A stretch of 64,000 nucleotides of DNA from Conexibacter sp. CPCC 205762 (GTDB lineage: Bacteria; Actinomycetota; Thermoleophilia; Solirubrobacterales; Solirubrobacteraceae), in assembly GCF_030646155.1 (NCBI RefSeq), contig NZ_JAUTDN010000038.1, positions 1-64,000 on the forward strand. The letters are read 5' to 3'. Under the pieces are notes generated by a model. That model ran no database searches and was not told the origin of the DNA. It was given only the letters and a program-made list of their open reading frames with translations. Both the position numbers and the translations under genes were made by a program. Below, piece by piece: positions 1 through 7,580 of this stretch. How positions within the stretch are numbered: the first letter of the stretch is position 1; every line of letters starts with the position of its first letter.

Positions 1-124
1 CGCCGCCGCGCCGCCCGCCTCGCGCCGCCCGCGCCCCGCCGCCCCGCCCGCCCGCGCCGACGCCCACCGCGCCACCGCCCCGCCACCTGCCCGCGCCCCT
101 TGCGTCGTCGGGCAAGATTGCGGT

Positions 125-358
125 GTGGAGTCCGATCCCTTCCACGACTTCTTCCTCGCCTCGGCCGGCGCCGCGGGCGCGCTGATCGGGCTGCGCTTCG
201 TCGTCGGCTCGCTGCTGCCGCTGCTGAACCAGCCGGGACCGGTCTCGGGCGGCCTGAGAGACGGCCGCTTCCTCGTCTCGCGCGCCTGGGAGCTGATCGG
301 CGGCCCGACCGTCACGCTGCGCGGCGAGCTGCAGAAGCTGCTGCGCGCGCGACGCTAG
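125..358 (+). CDS. small hypothetical membrane-associated protein
   Basis: Encodes 77 residues from a GTG start; I do not recognise a family. Residues about 8-36 form one hydrophobic, Ala/Gly/Leu-rich segment (FFLASAGAAGALIGL and following) that could be a membrane helix, followed by a charged tail ending in RARR. The reading frame stays open upstream to the window edge through an Ala/Pro/Arg-rich stretch, so the true start may lie outside the window. Its TAG stop shares the tetranucleotide CTAG with the stop of the convergent TetR gene. Confidence 0.4.
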   Translation: MESDPFHDFFLASAGAAGALIGLRFVVGSLLPLLNQPGPVSGGLRDGRFLVSRAWELIGGPTVTLRGELQKLLRARR

Positions 359-957
359 GCGACGGCGTGCGCCCGCAGGTGGTCGAGCGCGCCGTCGAGC
401 GCCGTCTCCAGCGGTTCGAGCGTGCCGCGCACCTGCGCCAGCAGCAGCCCGCCCTGGACCGCCGCCAGCAGCTCGGTCGCGTGCGCGTCGGGATCGGCGG
501 CGCCGTCGACCAGGCCGGCTGAGCGCAGGCGCCGCACGCCGTCGGCGAGCAGCTCGGCCCAGCGCTCCCAGTACGCCGCGAGCTGGTCGCGCAGCAGCGG
601 GTCGAAGGCGGCCGCCTCGGCCGTCAGCGACCCGATCGGGCAGCCGCGCACGCCGTCGACGCGCGTGTAGTGGGCGAGCACCGCCTCGCGCCACCGCTGC
701 CACGACTCCCAGCTGTCGAGCCGGTCGAGCGCGGGCCGCTGGGCGTCGAGCACGCGCGCGCCCTGGAAGTCGGCGATCGCCCGCACCAGCTCGTGCTTGC
801 CGTCGGGGAAGTAGTGGAACAGCTGGCTCTTCGAGGTGCTCGTCGCGCCGCGGACGTCGTCGAGGCTGGTGCCGCCGACACCGCGCTCGAGCACCTGGTC
901 GGCGGCCGCGGCGACGATCCGCGCCCGGGTCGCGGCGCCCTTGGCGGTCAGGCTCAT
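355..957 (-). CDS. TetR-family transcriptional repressor (LmrA/YxaF-like)
   Basis: A 200-residue TetR-type regulator. The N-terminal helix-turn-helix lies at about residues 10-55 (TSLDDVRGAT then SKSQLFHYF, the recognition helix region), and the C-terminal ligand domain contains the RGCPIGSL stretch typical of the LmrA/YxaF branch, known for sensing small hydrophobic or aromatic compounds and repressing adjacent genes. It is divergent from a short-chain dehydrogenase 51 bp away, and two TGGACC-N4-GGTCCA palindromes lie in that gap, so it very probably controls both genes. A TATCCT -10 candidate at 966-971 (minus strand) would put transcription start within a few bases of the ATG. Confidence 0.88.
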   Translation of the reverse strand: MSLTAKGAATRARIVAAAADQVLERGVGGTSLDDVRGATSTSKSQLFHYFPDGKHELVRAIADFQGARVLDAQRPALDRLDSWESWQRWREAVLAHYTRVDGVRGCPIGSLTAEAAAFDPLLRDQLAAYWERWAELLADGVRRLRSAGLVDGAADPDAHATELLAAVQGGLLLAQVRGTLEPLETALDGALDHLRAHAVA

Positions 958-972
958 GCCGAGAGAGGATAG

Positions 973-1016
973 TGGACCGGTCGGTCCAGCGTGCTACCAA
1001 TGGACCGCATGGTCCA
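973..1016. promoter_or_regulatory. tandem TetR operators in the divergent tetR/SDR promoter
   Basis: Two 16-bp palindromes of the same form, TGGACC-N4-GGTCCA, lie at 973-988 (spacer GGTC) and 1001-1016 (spacer GCAT), 28 bp apart start to start. The first contains GACCGGTCGGTC, the core seen at LmrA/YxaF-type operators. Operator 1 overlaps a possible -35 of the dehydrogenase gene and abuts the -10 of tetR; operator 2 covers the dehydrogenase start codon. Binding would silence both genes. Seen directly; the regulator assignment is inferred from adjacency. Confidence 0.82.
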
Positions 1017-1830
1017 GAAATCAGCAGCAGACACGAGCACGGCGAGCGCCGCGGCGGCCCCGGAGGCGGCGGCAGGCTCCGGTCGCCTCGCCGGCAGACG
1101 CGCGCTCGTCACCGGCGCGACGAGCGGGATCGGCCGCGCGATCGCGCTCGCCTACGCCGCCGAAGGCGCGACCGTCGCCGTCGCCGGCCGCGACGCCGGG
1201 CGCGGCGCGGCAGCGGTCGAGCAGATCGAGCGGGCCGGTGGCAGCGCGACCTTCGTCGCCGCCGACCTGACGACCGTCGCCGCCGTCCGGCAGCTGGCGC
1301 GCGACGCGCTCGCGGCCCTCGGCGGCAGCCTCGACGTGCTCGTCAACAACGCCGGCGTCTACCCGCCGACCGCGACCGAGACGGTCGACGAGCCGACGTT
1401 CGAGCAGGTGATCGCGACGAACGTGCGGGCGCCGTTCTTCCTTGTCCAGGCGCTCCTGCCGGCGCTGGAGGCGAGCCGCGGCACGATCGTCAACGTCGGC
1501 TCGTGGGGCGCCGCGGTCGGCCTTCCCGCCGGCGTCCTCTACGCCGCCAGCAAGGCGACGCTCGAACAGCTGACGCGCGGCTGGGCGGCCGAGCTGGGGC
1601 CGCGCGGCGTGCGCGTCAACACCGTCTCGCCCGGCATCACCGTCACCGACGGCACCGCCGCGATCGCCCCCGCGCTGGAGCACGTCGGCAGAGCGCTGCC
1701 GGCCGGCCGCCTCGCGCAGCCGCACGAGATCGCGAGCGCCGCCGTCTACCTCGCCGGCGACGAGTCCGCCTACGTCCACGGCGCGACGCTGCTGGTCGAC
1801 GGCGGCGCGCTCAGCACGCGCGCGATCTGA
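1009..1830 (+). CDS. short-chain dehydrogenase/reductase (SDR)
   Basis: A classical SDR of 273 residues: the nucleotide-binding TGATSGIG motif at residues 35-42, the NNAG motif, a catalytic Ser in IVNVGSW and the YAASK catalytic Tyr/Lys pair, ending in a typical LVDGG tail. It should reduce or oxidise an unknown alcohol/ketone with NAD(P)H in the cytoplasm. ATGs at 1000 and 1009 and a GTG at 991 are possible starts; no Shine-Dalgarno is present and a TACCAA -10 candidate at 995-1000 would make an mRNA starting at about 1009, so I prefer a leaderless start there. It carries a ~25-residue Ala/Ser-rich N-terminal extension. Control by the divergent TetR through the two operators is likely. Confidence 0.88.
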   Translation: MVQKSAADTSTASAAAAPEAAAGSGRLAGRRALVTGATSGIGRAIALAYAAEGATVAVAGRDAGRGAAAVEQIERAGGSATFVAADLTTVAAVRQLARDALAALGGSLDVLVNNAGVYPPTATETVDEPTFEQVIATNVRAPFFLVQALLPALEASRGTIVNVGSWGAAVGLPAGVLYAASKATLEQLTRGWAAELGPRGVRVNTVSPGITVTDGTAAIAPALEHVGRALPAGRLAQPHEIASAAVYLAGDESAYVHGATLLVDGGALSTRAI

Positions 1831-1982
1831 CGCAGCCGCCGACCGTGCGAATGGCGAAACCGTTCACGCCAGATGCACATGGGCTGCGAAGGAGTGGTCA
1901 CCTAGGCTCGTTCGTGGTCATCGGCGTCGGCTGCATCCCCCATCGACGGCGCCGAACACACGAGAAGGAGCTGCTCTTGCAG

Positions 1983-4961
1983 ATGCAGGACTACGCCCGC
2001 GCGGGCGGCACGCCCGCGCGGTCTCGTCGTCGTTCCCGCGCGGCGGCCGCCGCGCTCGGCGGTGCTGCCGCGGTGGCGCTGCTCGGCGCCGGCCAGGCGC
2101 AGGCGATCAACTACGTCCCGGCCTCCAACGGCGCCGTCTGGGGCGTCCACGACGCCGCCGCTCCGGGGCTCGACACCGGCTCGATCCGCGACGTCAGAAA
2201 CTCCAGCGCGCTGATCGGCTTCGGCGGCATCCGCGTGCGGCTGGCCGGCTCCGAGCCGCGCTTCAACGGCGAGCTGATGCGCGGCTTCGGGCTGCGCTAC
2301 GACGGCTACGAGGACTTCGCCTCCACCAGCGCCGCCGACCTCGGCGGCGTCTCGATCAGCCGGGCGATCCACGTCGAGAGATCGGCGACCTGGATCCGCT
2401 ATGTCGACACGTTCACGAACACGACCGGCGGCAGCAAGACGATCGAGGTCGCCTTCGGCGGCCAGACCGGCTATGCGCAGACCTCGGCGAGCGCCAACGG
2501 CAGCAGCTCGGCGGCCAACCAGTCGAGCGTCGTGGCGACCTCCAGCGGCGACACGGCGCTGACGCCGGCCGACAGCTGGTCGATCGTCGCCTCGCCGCAG
2601 GCGGCCGCCTCCAACGCCAGCTTCAACGGCCCGGCCGGCGTCGTGATCGGCTCGCCGGCGCCGTTCGCCGGCGCGATGACGGCGGCGACGAACTTCTTCA
2701 CGACCCCGTTCGACGGCTCGCTGATCACCAGCGGCCACCTCGCCAACTACCAGGGCTATCTCAACAAGCTGACGCTGAGAGCGGGCGAGACGAGATCGCT
2801 CGTCCACTTCGTCGCGGTCGGCCTGAGAGAGACCGCCGGGACGACCGGCCAGCAGGTCGACGCCGTCAGAACGGTGCTCAGCGGCCTCGCCGCCAACCCG
2901 GTGCTCGACGACCTGCCGGTCGGCACGCTCTGCACGATCGCCAACTTCAACCTGGCGGCGCTGACGATCCCCGGCTTCCTCGCGAGCGACTGCACGGGCG
3001 TCGCCTACTCGCAGGTCCCGACCGGCGGCGGCCCCGCCAGAACGCCGACGACCAGCTCGCCGTACGACGTCACCGGCAAGACGCTGAGCGAGCTGCAGGC
3101 CGACATGGAGGCCGGCGTGACGACCTCCGCGGAGATCACGCGCGCCTACCTCGACCGCGTCGCCGCCTACGACGTCGGCCCGTTCGGCTTCCACTCGCTG
3201 ATCACCGTCGCGCCCGACGCGATGGAGCAGGCGCGCGCCGCCGACACGGCCCGCGCGCAGGGGAGAAGCGGCGAGCTGCTCGGCATCCCGGTCGCGGTCA
3301 AGGACCTCTACGACACGAAGGACATGCCGACGACCGGCGGCTCGCTCGTCTTCGACGGCTTCCGCCCGGTCCACGACTCGTTCCAGGTCGCGAAGCTGCG
3401 TGCGGCCGGCGCGATCATCTTCGCGAAGGCGAACCTGTCGGAGTACGCCAACTCCGGCTTCTTCTCGGAGTCCGGCTACGGCCAGGTGTGGAACGCGTTC
3501 GAGCCGTCGAAGTCGTCGATCGGCTCCTCCGGCGGCTCGGCCGTCGCGGTCGCGGCGTCGCTGGCGGCGGTCGCGCTCGGCTCGCAGACCGGCGACTCGC
3601 TGTGGGGCCCGTCGTCGGGCTCCTCGCTCTACTCCCTGCGCGGCACCGACGGCCTCGCCTCGACGTCCGGCGTGATGCCGCTGACGTGGGGCCAGGACTT
3701 CGCCGGCACGATCGCCCGCTCGGTGCCCGACCTGGCGGCGATGCTCGACGTCACGACCGGCACCGACCCGGCCGACGAGTGGACCGTCGAGGCCGACGCC
3801 GACGCGCGCCGTCCCGCCGACTGGCACGCCTCGCTCGACGCGAACGCGCTCAGCGGCAAGACGATCGGCTACTACGCCGACGCGTTCCCGGCCGGCTTCG
3901 GGATCGCGGCGACGCGTGACGCGATGGTCGCCTCGTTCGCCTGCTTCAGAACGGCCGGCGCGACGGTGAAGGAGATCCCGGCACCGCCGGCGGCGCCCTC
4001 CTCCGTGCCCGGCGACCGCGGCTACGAGGGCTGGGCCCGCTGGGTCGACGCCCACCCGGAGTCCGAGTACGACGACGCGGTCCAGATCATCGAGTCGCAG
4101 AGACGGCTCGCCTACTCGCGCAGCAGCGGCTACAGAGGCACCGGCCGGATGACGGCCTCCGAGGTCGCCGGCTGGAAGGCGTACCGCGCCGAGTACAAGG
4201 CGAGACTGGCGAGATGGATGGACGACAACGGCGTCGACGCGGTCGTCTACCCGGGCCTGCTGTCCGACATCGGCCTCAACGACACGGTCACGCCGAGCTT
4301 CGCCCGGATCGACCCGCAGTCTTCGGCCTCCGGCGTCCCGTCGGTGATATTCCCGGCCGGCAAGAACGACCACGACGAGCCGTTCAACCTGCAGCTGATG
4401 GGCCGGGCGTGGGACGACGCGAAGCTGATCGGCTTCGCCTACGCCTACGACCTCGTCCAGCACGGCCATCAGGAGACGAGCGAGGCGCCGCCGCTCAGAT
4501 ACGACCCGAGCGTGACGCCGAGACCGATCGTGATCGAGAGACTGGTGCCGTCGCAGACGACGCCGCCGGCGCCCGACCCGAACACGAACGTGCCGCTGCC
4601 GGCGACGCCGGCGCCGACGACCCCGGCCGCGAGAAGAGTCGCGATCAAGGTCGCCGTCGCGAAGAAGGCGAGCGTCAGAGGCGGCAAGGTCCGCTTCGTG
4701 CTGCGCAACGCCTCGAGCGCGAAGCTGACCGGCACGGTCACGCTGCGCGCGAAGGTCGGCAAGAAGACGGTCGTGCTCGGCAGCGGCAAGGTCTCGCTCG
4801 CGGCCGGCAAGCGCGGCACGCTGACGGTGACGCTCAGCAGGGCGGCCAGAAGAGCGCTCGGCGGCCGCGCGAAGGTGACGGCGACCGCGACCTACGCGCT
4901 CAGAAACGCGACCGGCGCGAAGACGACGAGAAAGGCGGCGCTGACGATCGCGCTGAAGTAG
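1983..4961 (+). CDS. secreted multidomain amidase (amidase-signature family)
   Basis: 992 residues. A basic N-terminus plus hydrophobic core ending in AQA at residue 41 is a signal peptide. Residues about 42-350 form an unrecognised, probably beta-rich domain. The amidase-signature domain (about 360-830) keeps the catalytic Lys (GIPVAVKD, about 437), the cis-Ser in GSSGGS (about 515) and the nucleophile Ser in a TGDS motif (about 537, normally TGGS). The C-terminal 110 residues follow a Pro/Thr linker and form a Lys/Thr/Val-rich beta domain. The family hydrolyses amide bonds; the substrate is unknown and the enzyme is exported. Start: AAGGAG at 1965-1970 precedes ATG 1983; an in-frame TTG at 1977 is an alternative. 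AGA is used for many Arg codons. Confidence 0.8.
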   Translation: MQDYARAGGTPARSRRRSRAAAAALGGAAAVALLGAGQAQAINYVPASNGAVWGVHDAAAPGLDTGSIRDVRNSSALIGFGGIRVRLAGSEPRFNGELMRGFGLRYDGYEDFASTSAADLGGVSISRAIHVERSATWIRYVDTFTNTTGGSKTIEVAFGGQTGYAQTSASANGSSSAANQSSVVATSSGDTALTPADSWSIVASPQAAASNASFNGPAGVVIGSPAPFAGAMTAATNFFTTPFDGSLITSGHLANYQGYLNKLTLRAGETRSLVHFVAVGLRETAGTTGQQVDAVRTVLSGLAANPVLDDLPVGTLCTIANFNLAALTIPGFLASDCTGVAYSQVPTGGGPARTPTTSSPYDVTGKTLSELQADMEAGVTTSAEITRAYLDRVAAYDVGPFGFHSLITVAPDAMEQARAADTARAQGRSGELLGIPVAVKDLYDTKDMPTTGGSLVFDGFRPVHDSFQVAKLRAAGAIIFAKANLSEYANSGFFSESGYGQVWNAFEPSKSSIGSSGGSAVAVAASLAAVALGSQTGDSLWGPSSGSSLYSLRGTDGLASTSGVMPLTWGQDFAGTIARSVPDLAAMLDVTTGTDPADEWTVEADADARRPADWHASLDANALSGKTIGYYADAFPAGFGIAATRDAMVASFACFRTAGATVKEIPAPPAAPSSVPGDRGYEGWARWVDAHPESEYDDAVQIIESQRRLAYSRSSGYRGTGRMTASEVAGWKAYRAEYKARLARWMDDNGVDAVVYPGLLSDIGLNDTVTPSFARIDPQSSASGVPSVIFPAGKNDHDEPFNLQLMGRAWDDAKLIGFAYAYDLVQHGHQETSEAPPLRYDPSVTPRPIVIERLVPSQTTPPAPDPNTNVPLPATPAPTTPAARRVAIKVAVAKKASVRGGKVRFVLRNASSAKLTGTVTLRAKVGKKTVVLGSGKVSLAAGKRGTLTVTLSRAARRALGGRAKVTATATYALRNATGAKTTRKAALTIALK

Positions 4962-4971
4962 GCCGGCGGGT

Positions 4972-5568
4972 ATGGTCGGCGGCGACGTGACGCCGCAGCC
5001 GCCGACCGATCCGCCCTCGCCCCGCGCCGACGCGCAGCGCAACCGCCGGAGAGTGCTGGAGGCGGTGCTGGCGTCGGCCGGCGAGGTGCGCGAGCTGTCG
5101 CTGGACGAGATCGCGCGCCGCGCCGGCGTCGGCCGCTCGACGCTCTTCCGCCACTTCGCCACGCGCGAGGAGCTGCTGCTGGCGGCGACCGCGCAGGCGA
5201 TCGAGGAGGGGCAGCAGATAGCGCGCGCGGCGATCGCCGGCGGCGGCGGCGCGGCCGAGGTGCTGACCCGCCTCAGCCGCGACATCGCGCGGCTGGCGGC
5301 CCGCTTCGGCGTGCTGCGCGGCAACCGCGAGCTGGCGGCGCAGCTGATCGCGCGCGGCGAGGCCGACCCGCTGCTGGAGTGGGCGGTCGCCGCGCACGCG
5401 CGCGGCGAGCTGCGTCAGGAGCTGTCGCCGCGCTGGATCGCCGACATGCTGGTCGTGCTGGCGATGGCCTCCGCCGACCAGCTGCGCGAGCCCGGCAGCG
5501 ACGAGGCCGAGGTCGCCGCGATGCTCGCGGCGACCATGATCGGCGCCTTCGTCGCCCCTACGGGCTGA
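4972..5568 (+). CDS. TetR-family transcriptional regulator
   Basis: 198 residues with the TetR helix-turn-helix at about 30-75 (LSLDEIARRAGVGRSTLFRHF) and a helical C-terminal ligand domain like that of other small actinobacterial TetR proteins. It begins 10 bp after the amidase stop and its last 11 bases overlap the 3' end of the convergent hydrolase gene. Co-transcription with the amidase is possible but nothing in the sequence proves it regulates that gene; ligand unknown. An in-frame GTG at 4987 is an alternative start. Confidence 0.82.
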   Translation: MVGGDVTPQPPTDPPSPRADAQRNRRRVLEAVLASAGEVRELSLDEIARRAGVGRSTLFRHFATREELLLAATAQAIEEGQQIARAAIAGGGGAAEVLTRLSRDIARLAARFGVLRGNRELAAQLIARGEADPLLEWAVAAHARGELRQELSPRWIADMLVVLAMASADQLREPGSDEAEVAAMLAATMIGAFVAPTG

Positions 5569-7453
5569 CCTCCGCCGTCGGCAGCGAGACCGCGACCCGC
5601 GTCGCCGTCGTCGTGCTGATCAGGTTGCTCGGCCGCACGTATGGCGAGTCGGTCGAGAGGATGTCGACGCGCGGCCGGTGGCCGGGCGCGAACGTCCACT
5701 GGCTGCCGTCGAGCTGGAAGCTGTACCGGCCCGTCTGCCCCGCGCCGACGCGGTAGACGCCGCGCGTGACGAGGATCCGTCTGCCGTCCGGCCCGACGTC
5801 CCACAGCCGCGCCGCCAGCTGGCCGTCGGCGCCGGTGTGGATGAAGTCGACCGTCACCGTCGGCATGCCGACGAGCGTGAACGCTCTGCTGCGTGACGGC
5901 CCGAGGCTGTTGATCGAGTTGAGCGGCTCGCCGGCGGCGACGACGCGGCAGGGGTTGGAGTTCTGCAGCGCCTGCGTGAACAGCTGGCCGAAGCTCGACC
6001 CGCCGGTGATGTTCGCTATGTCGATCGAGCCGTCGATCACGCCGGTCAGCACGTCGCCGAGCGTCCCGCCGATCGCCGGCAGCAGCGGGTCGTCGTCGAG
6101 CTGGCCGAGGTAGTTGAGCCCGGTCGAGGTCGTGCTCTGCGGCCAGACGGTGCTCCACGCCAGCGCGCCCGGGTGGGCGGCCGTCCAGCTCGCCGCCGTG
6201 CGCGGCGTCGGCACGTCCGGCCCGCTGCACGCCAGCGGGTAGAGCTTGACCGAGGAGGGCGCCGGCGCGCTGCCGCTTCTGCGCAGCTTCGCGTCGAAGA
6301 AGGCGGCGCCGTCGTCGACCAGTCTCGCGACCAGCGCCGATCTGTTGGAGGCCGGCATGTGGCCGGTGTCGGCGAGCGTCAGCGAGACGTCGGCGCTGGC
6401 GCTGGCGGCGCGCGCCTGGTTGTAGAGCCCGACGCCCTGCTGGGCGGTGAAGAGCGCGTCGGTCCAGCCGTTCTCGATCAGCATCGGCGCCGGCACGCCC
6501 GGGATCGAGACCGTGCCCTTGTGGGGGAAGGCGGCGATCACCTCGTCGATCGTTCTGCCCGTGTACGGCTCGCCCTGCAGCAGGCGCGTGTACCAGCCGG
6601 TCAGATCGGACTGCGCGTCGGCCCCGGAGGGCGCGACGTTGCCGATCAGCGCGCTGATCAGGTAGAGGAAGGTCGTGTACGACAGCTTCGCGACGCCGGG
6701 CGGCGAGGAGACGAGGCTGGCGCTCGGCACGACCGTGTCGTTGGCGCGGCCGTTGGGGATCAGCGCCGTGCCCAGCTCGGCCCAGCCCCAGCGCGGGTAC
6801 GCGGCGGCGAGTCTGAGCGACGTGCCGGCCGGGCTTCTCCAGGCGCTGAAGCTGCCGTCGGGCAGCCGCACGCGATCCTTCAGGAAGGCCAGCTCGGCGG
6901 AGGTGCCGCCGCCGTAGGAGACGCCGGTCGCGCCGAGCGCGGCCGGGTCGGCGATCCCCTGGTCGACGAGCTTGCCGAGCAGCGTCTGCGCGTCGCGCGC
7001 CTCGTAGCGCGTGTCGTCGAGGTGGGTCCAGCCGCTGGCGCAGCCGGCGCTCGTCTTCGACGCCGCGCCGCACGAGTTGCCGAAGCCGCGCGCGGTCGGC
7101 GTCACGACGGCGTAGCCCTTCTGCGCGTAGAAGACGTTGTTGTAGTGGTACGTGAGCGCGCTGCTGCCGTCGGCTCTCGTGTCCTGGAACATCGCCTTGT
7201 CGCCGCCGAGGCCGTGCATCAGCACGATCGTCGGGAACGGGCCGTTGCCGCTCGCCGGCAGCGTCACGTCGACGTCGATCGGCAGGTTGTCGAACGACGG
7301 CACGCGCTGGTCGAGTCTCGTCGTCGGGCAGAACCGCACCCCGTTCTGCGCCGTGCAGGCGTGGCCGAACGGCGTCGGATCGGCGTTGGCCGGTGCTGCG
7401 CTGACCCCGAGCGCGCAGCAGCCTGCGGCGACGAGCGTCGCGAATCTCCGCAT
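5558..7453 (-). CDS. secreted CocE/NonD-type alpha/beta hydrolase
   Basis: 631 residues with a signal peptide (cleavage after APANA, residue 24). The alpha/beta-hydrolase core contains the oxyanion strand IVLMHGLGG (about 76-84) and the nucleophile elbow GVSYGGG with Ser179; the C-terminal third (after about 440) looks like the jelly-roll domain of X-Pro dipeptidyl-peptidase/CocE enzymes. Expected reaction: hydrolysis of an ester or acyl-peptide bond outside the cytoplasm. Six or more Cys residues in the mature N-terminal part could form disulfides. I chose ATG 7453, which has a purine-rich GGGGAGAG Shine-Dalgarno and a proper signal peptide, over an upstream in-frame start. Divergent from the copper protein gene. 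Confidence 0.8.
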   Translation of the reverse strand: MRRFATLVAAGCCALGVSAAPANADPTPFGHACTAQNGVRFCPTTRLDQRVPSFDNLPIDVDVTLPASGNGPFPTIVLMHGLGGDKAMFQDTRADGSSALTYHYNNVFYAQKGYAVVTPTARGFGNSCGAASKTSAGCASGWTHLDDTRYEARDAQTLLGKLVDQGIADPAALGATGVSYGGGTSAELAFLKDRVRLPDGSFSAWRSPAGTSLRLAAAYPRWGWAELGTALIPNGRANDTVVPSASLVSSPPGVAKLSYTTFLYLISALIGNVAPSGADAQSDLTGWYTRLLQGEPYTGRTIDEVIAAFPHKGTVSIPGVPAPMLIENGWTDALFTAQQGVGLYNQARAASASADVSLTLADTGHMPASNRSALVARLVDDGAAFFDAKLRRSGSAPAPSSVKLYPLACSGPDVPTPRTAASWTAAHPGALAWSTVWPQSTTSTGLNYLGQLDDDPLLPAIGGTLGDVLTGVIDGSIDIANITGGSSFGQLFTQALQNSNPCRVVAAGEPLNSINSLGPSRSRAFTLVGMPTVTVDFIHTGADGQLAARLWDVGPDGRRILVTRGVYRVGAGQTGRYSFQLDGSQWTFAPGHRPRVDILSTDSPYVRPSNLISTTTATRVAVSLPTAEVSP

Positions 7454-7580
7454 CTCTCCCCTTCTCCCCTTGCTGTCAGAAATGGAACGCGACGGTACCA
7501 GATAGCGCACTGACGGTGCCGATTTTCCGGTGCATCATTGAGGCGGTACTGTCTGTTGACCACGAGGAGAGGTTGGTCCG
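7454..7580. promoter_or_regulatory. divergent promoter region with repeated CGGT motifs
   Basis: 127 bp between two divergent secreted-protein genes. The central part (about 7490-7550) repeats short elements: GACGGTACC, GACGGTGCC, CCGGTGC and GCGGTAC, together with an AT-rich patch (ATTTT). The spacing suggests overlapping promoters and a regulator site, but I cannot assign a factor. AGGAGAGG at about 7566 is the Shine-Dalgarno of the rightward gene. Confidence 0.4.

Noticed and set aside
1..124. C-rich stretch at the window edge as coding sequence
   Set aside because: Ala/Pro/Arg low complexity in two frames with no start visible; could be the 5' part of the small ORF or non-coding, cannot decide.
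972..1982. In-frame upstream extension of the amidase frame through the dehydrogenase gene
   Set aside because: The extension reads as Arg-rich shadow; the signal peptide and AAGGAG place the start at 1983 (or TTG 1977).
1902..5324. Very long open frame (about 1140 codons) on the minus strand opposite the amidase and tetR
   Set aside because: Translation is Arg/Ala/Gly-rich low complexity with no family motifs, the usual shadow frame in extreme-GC DNA; the plus-strand genes have signal peptide, catalytic motifs and ribosome sites.
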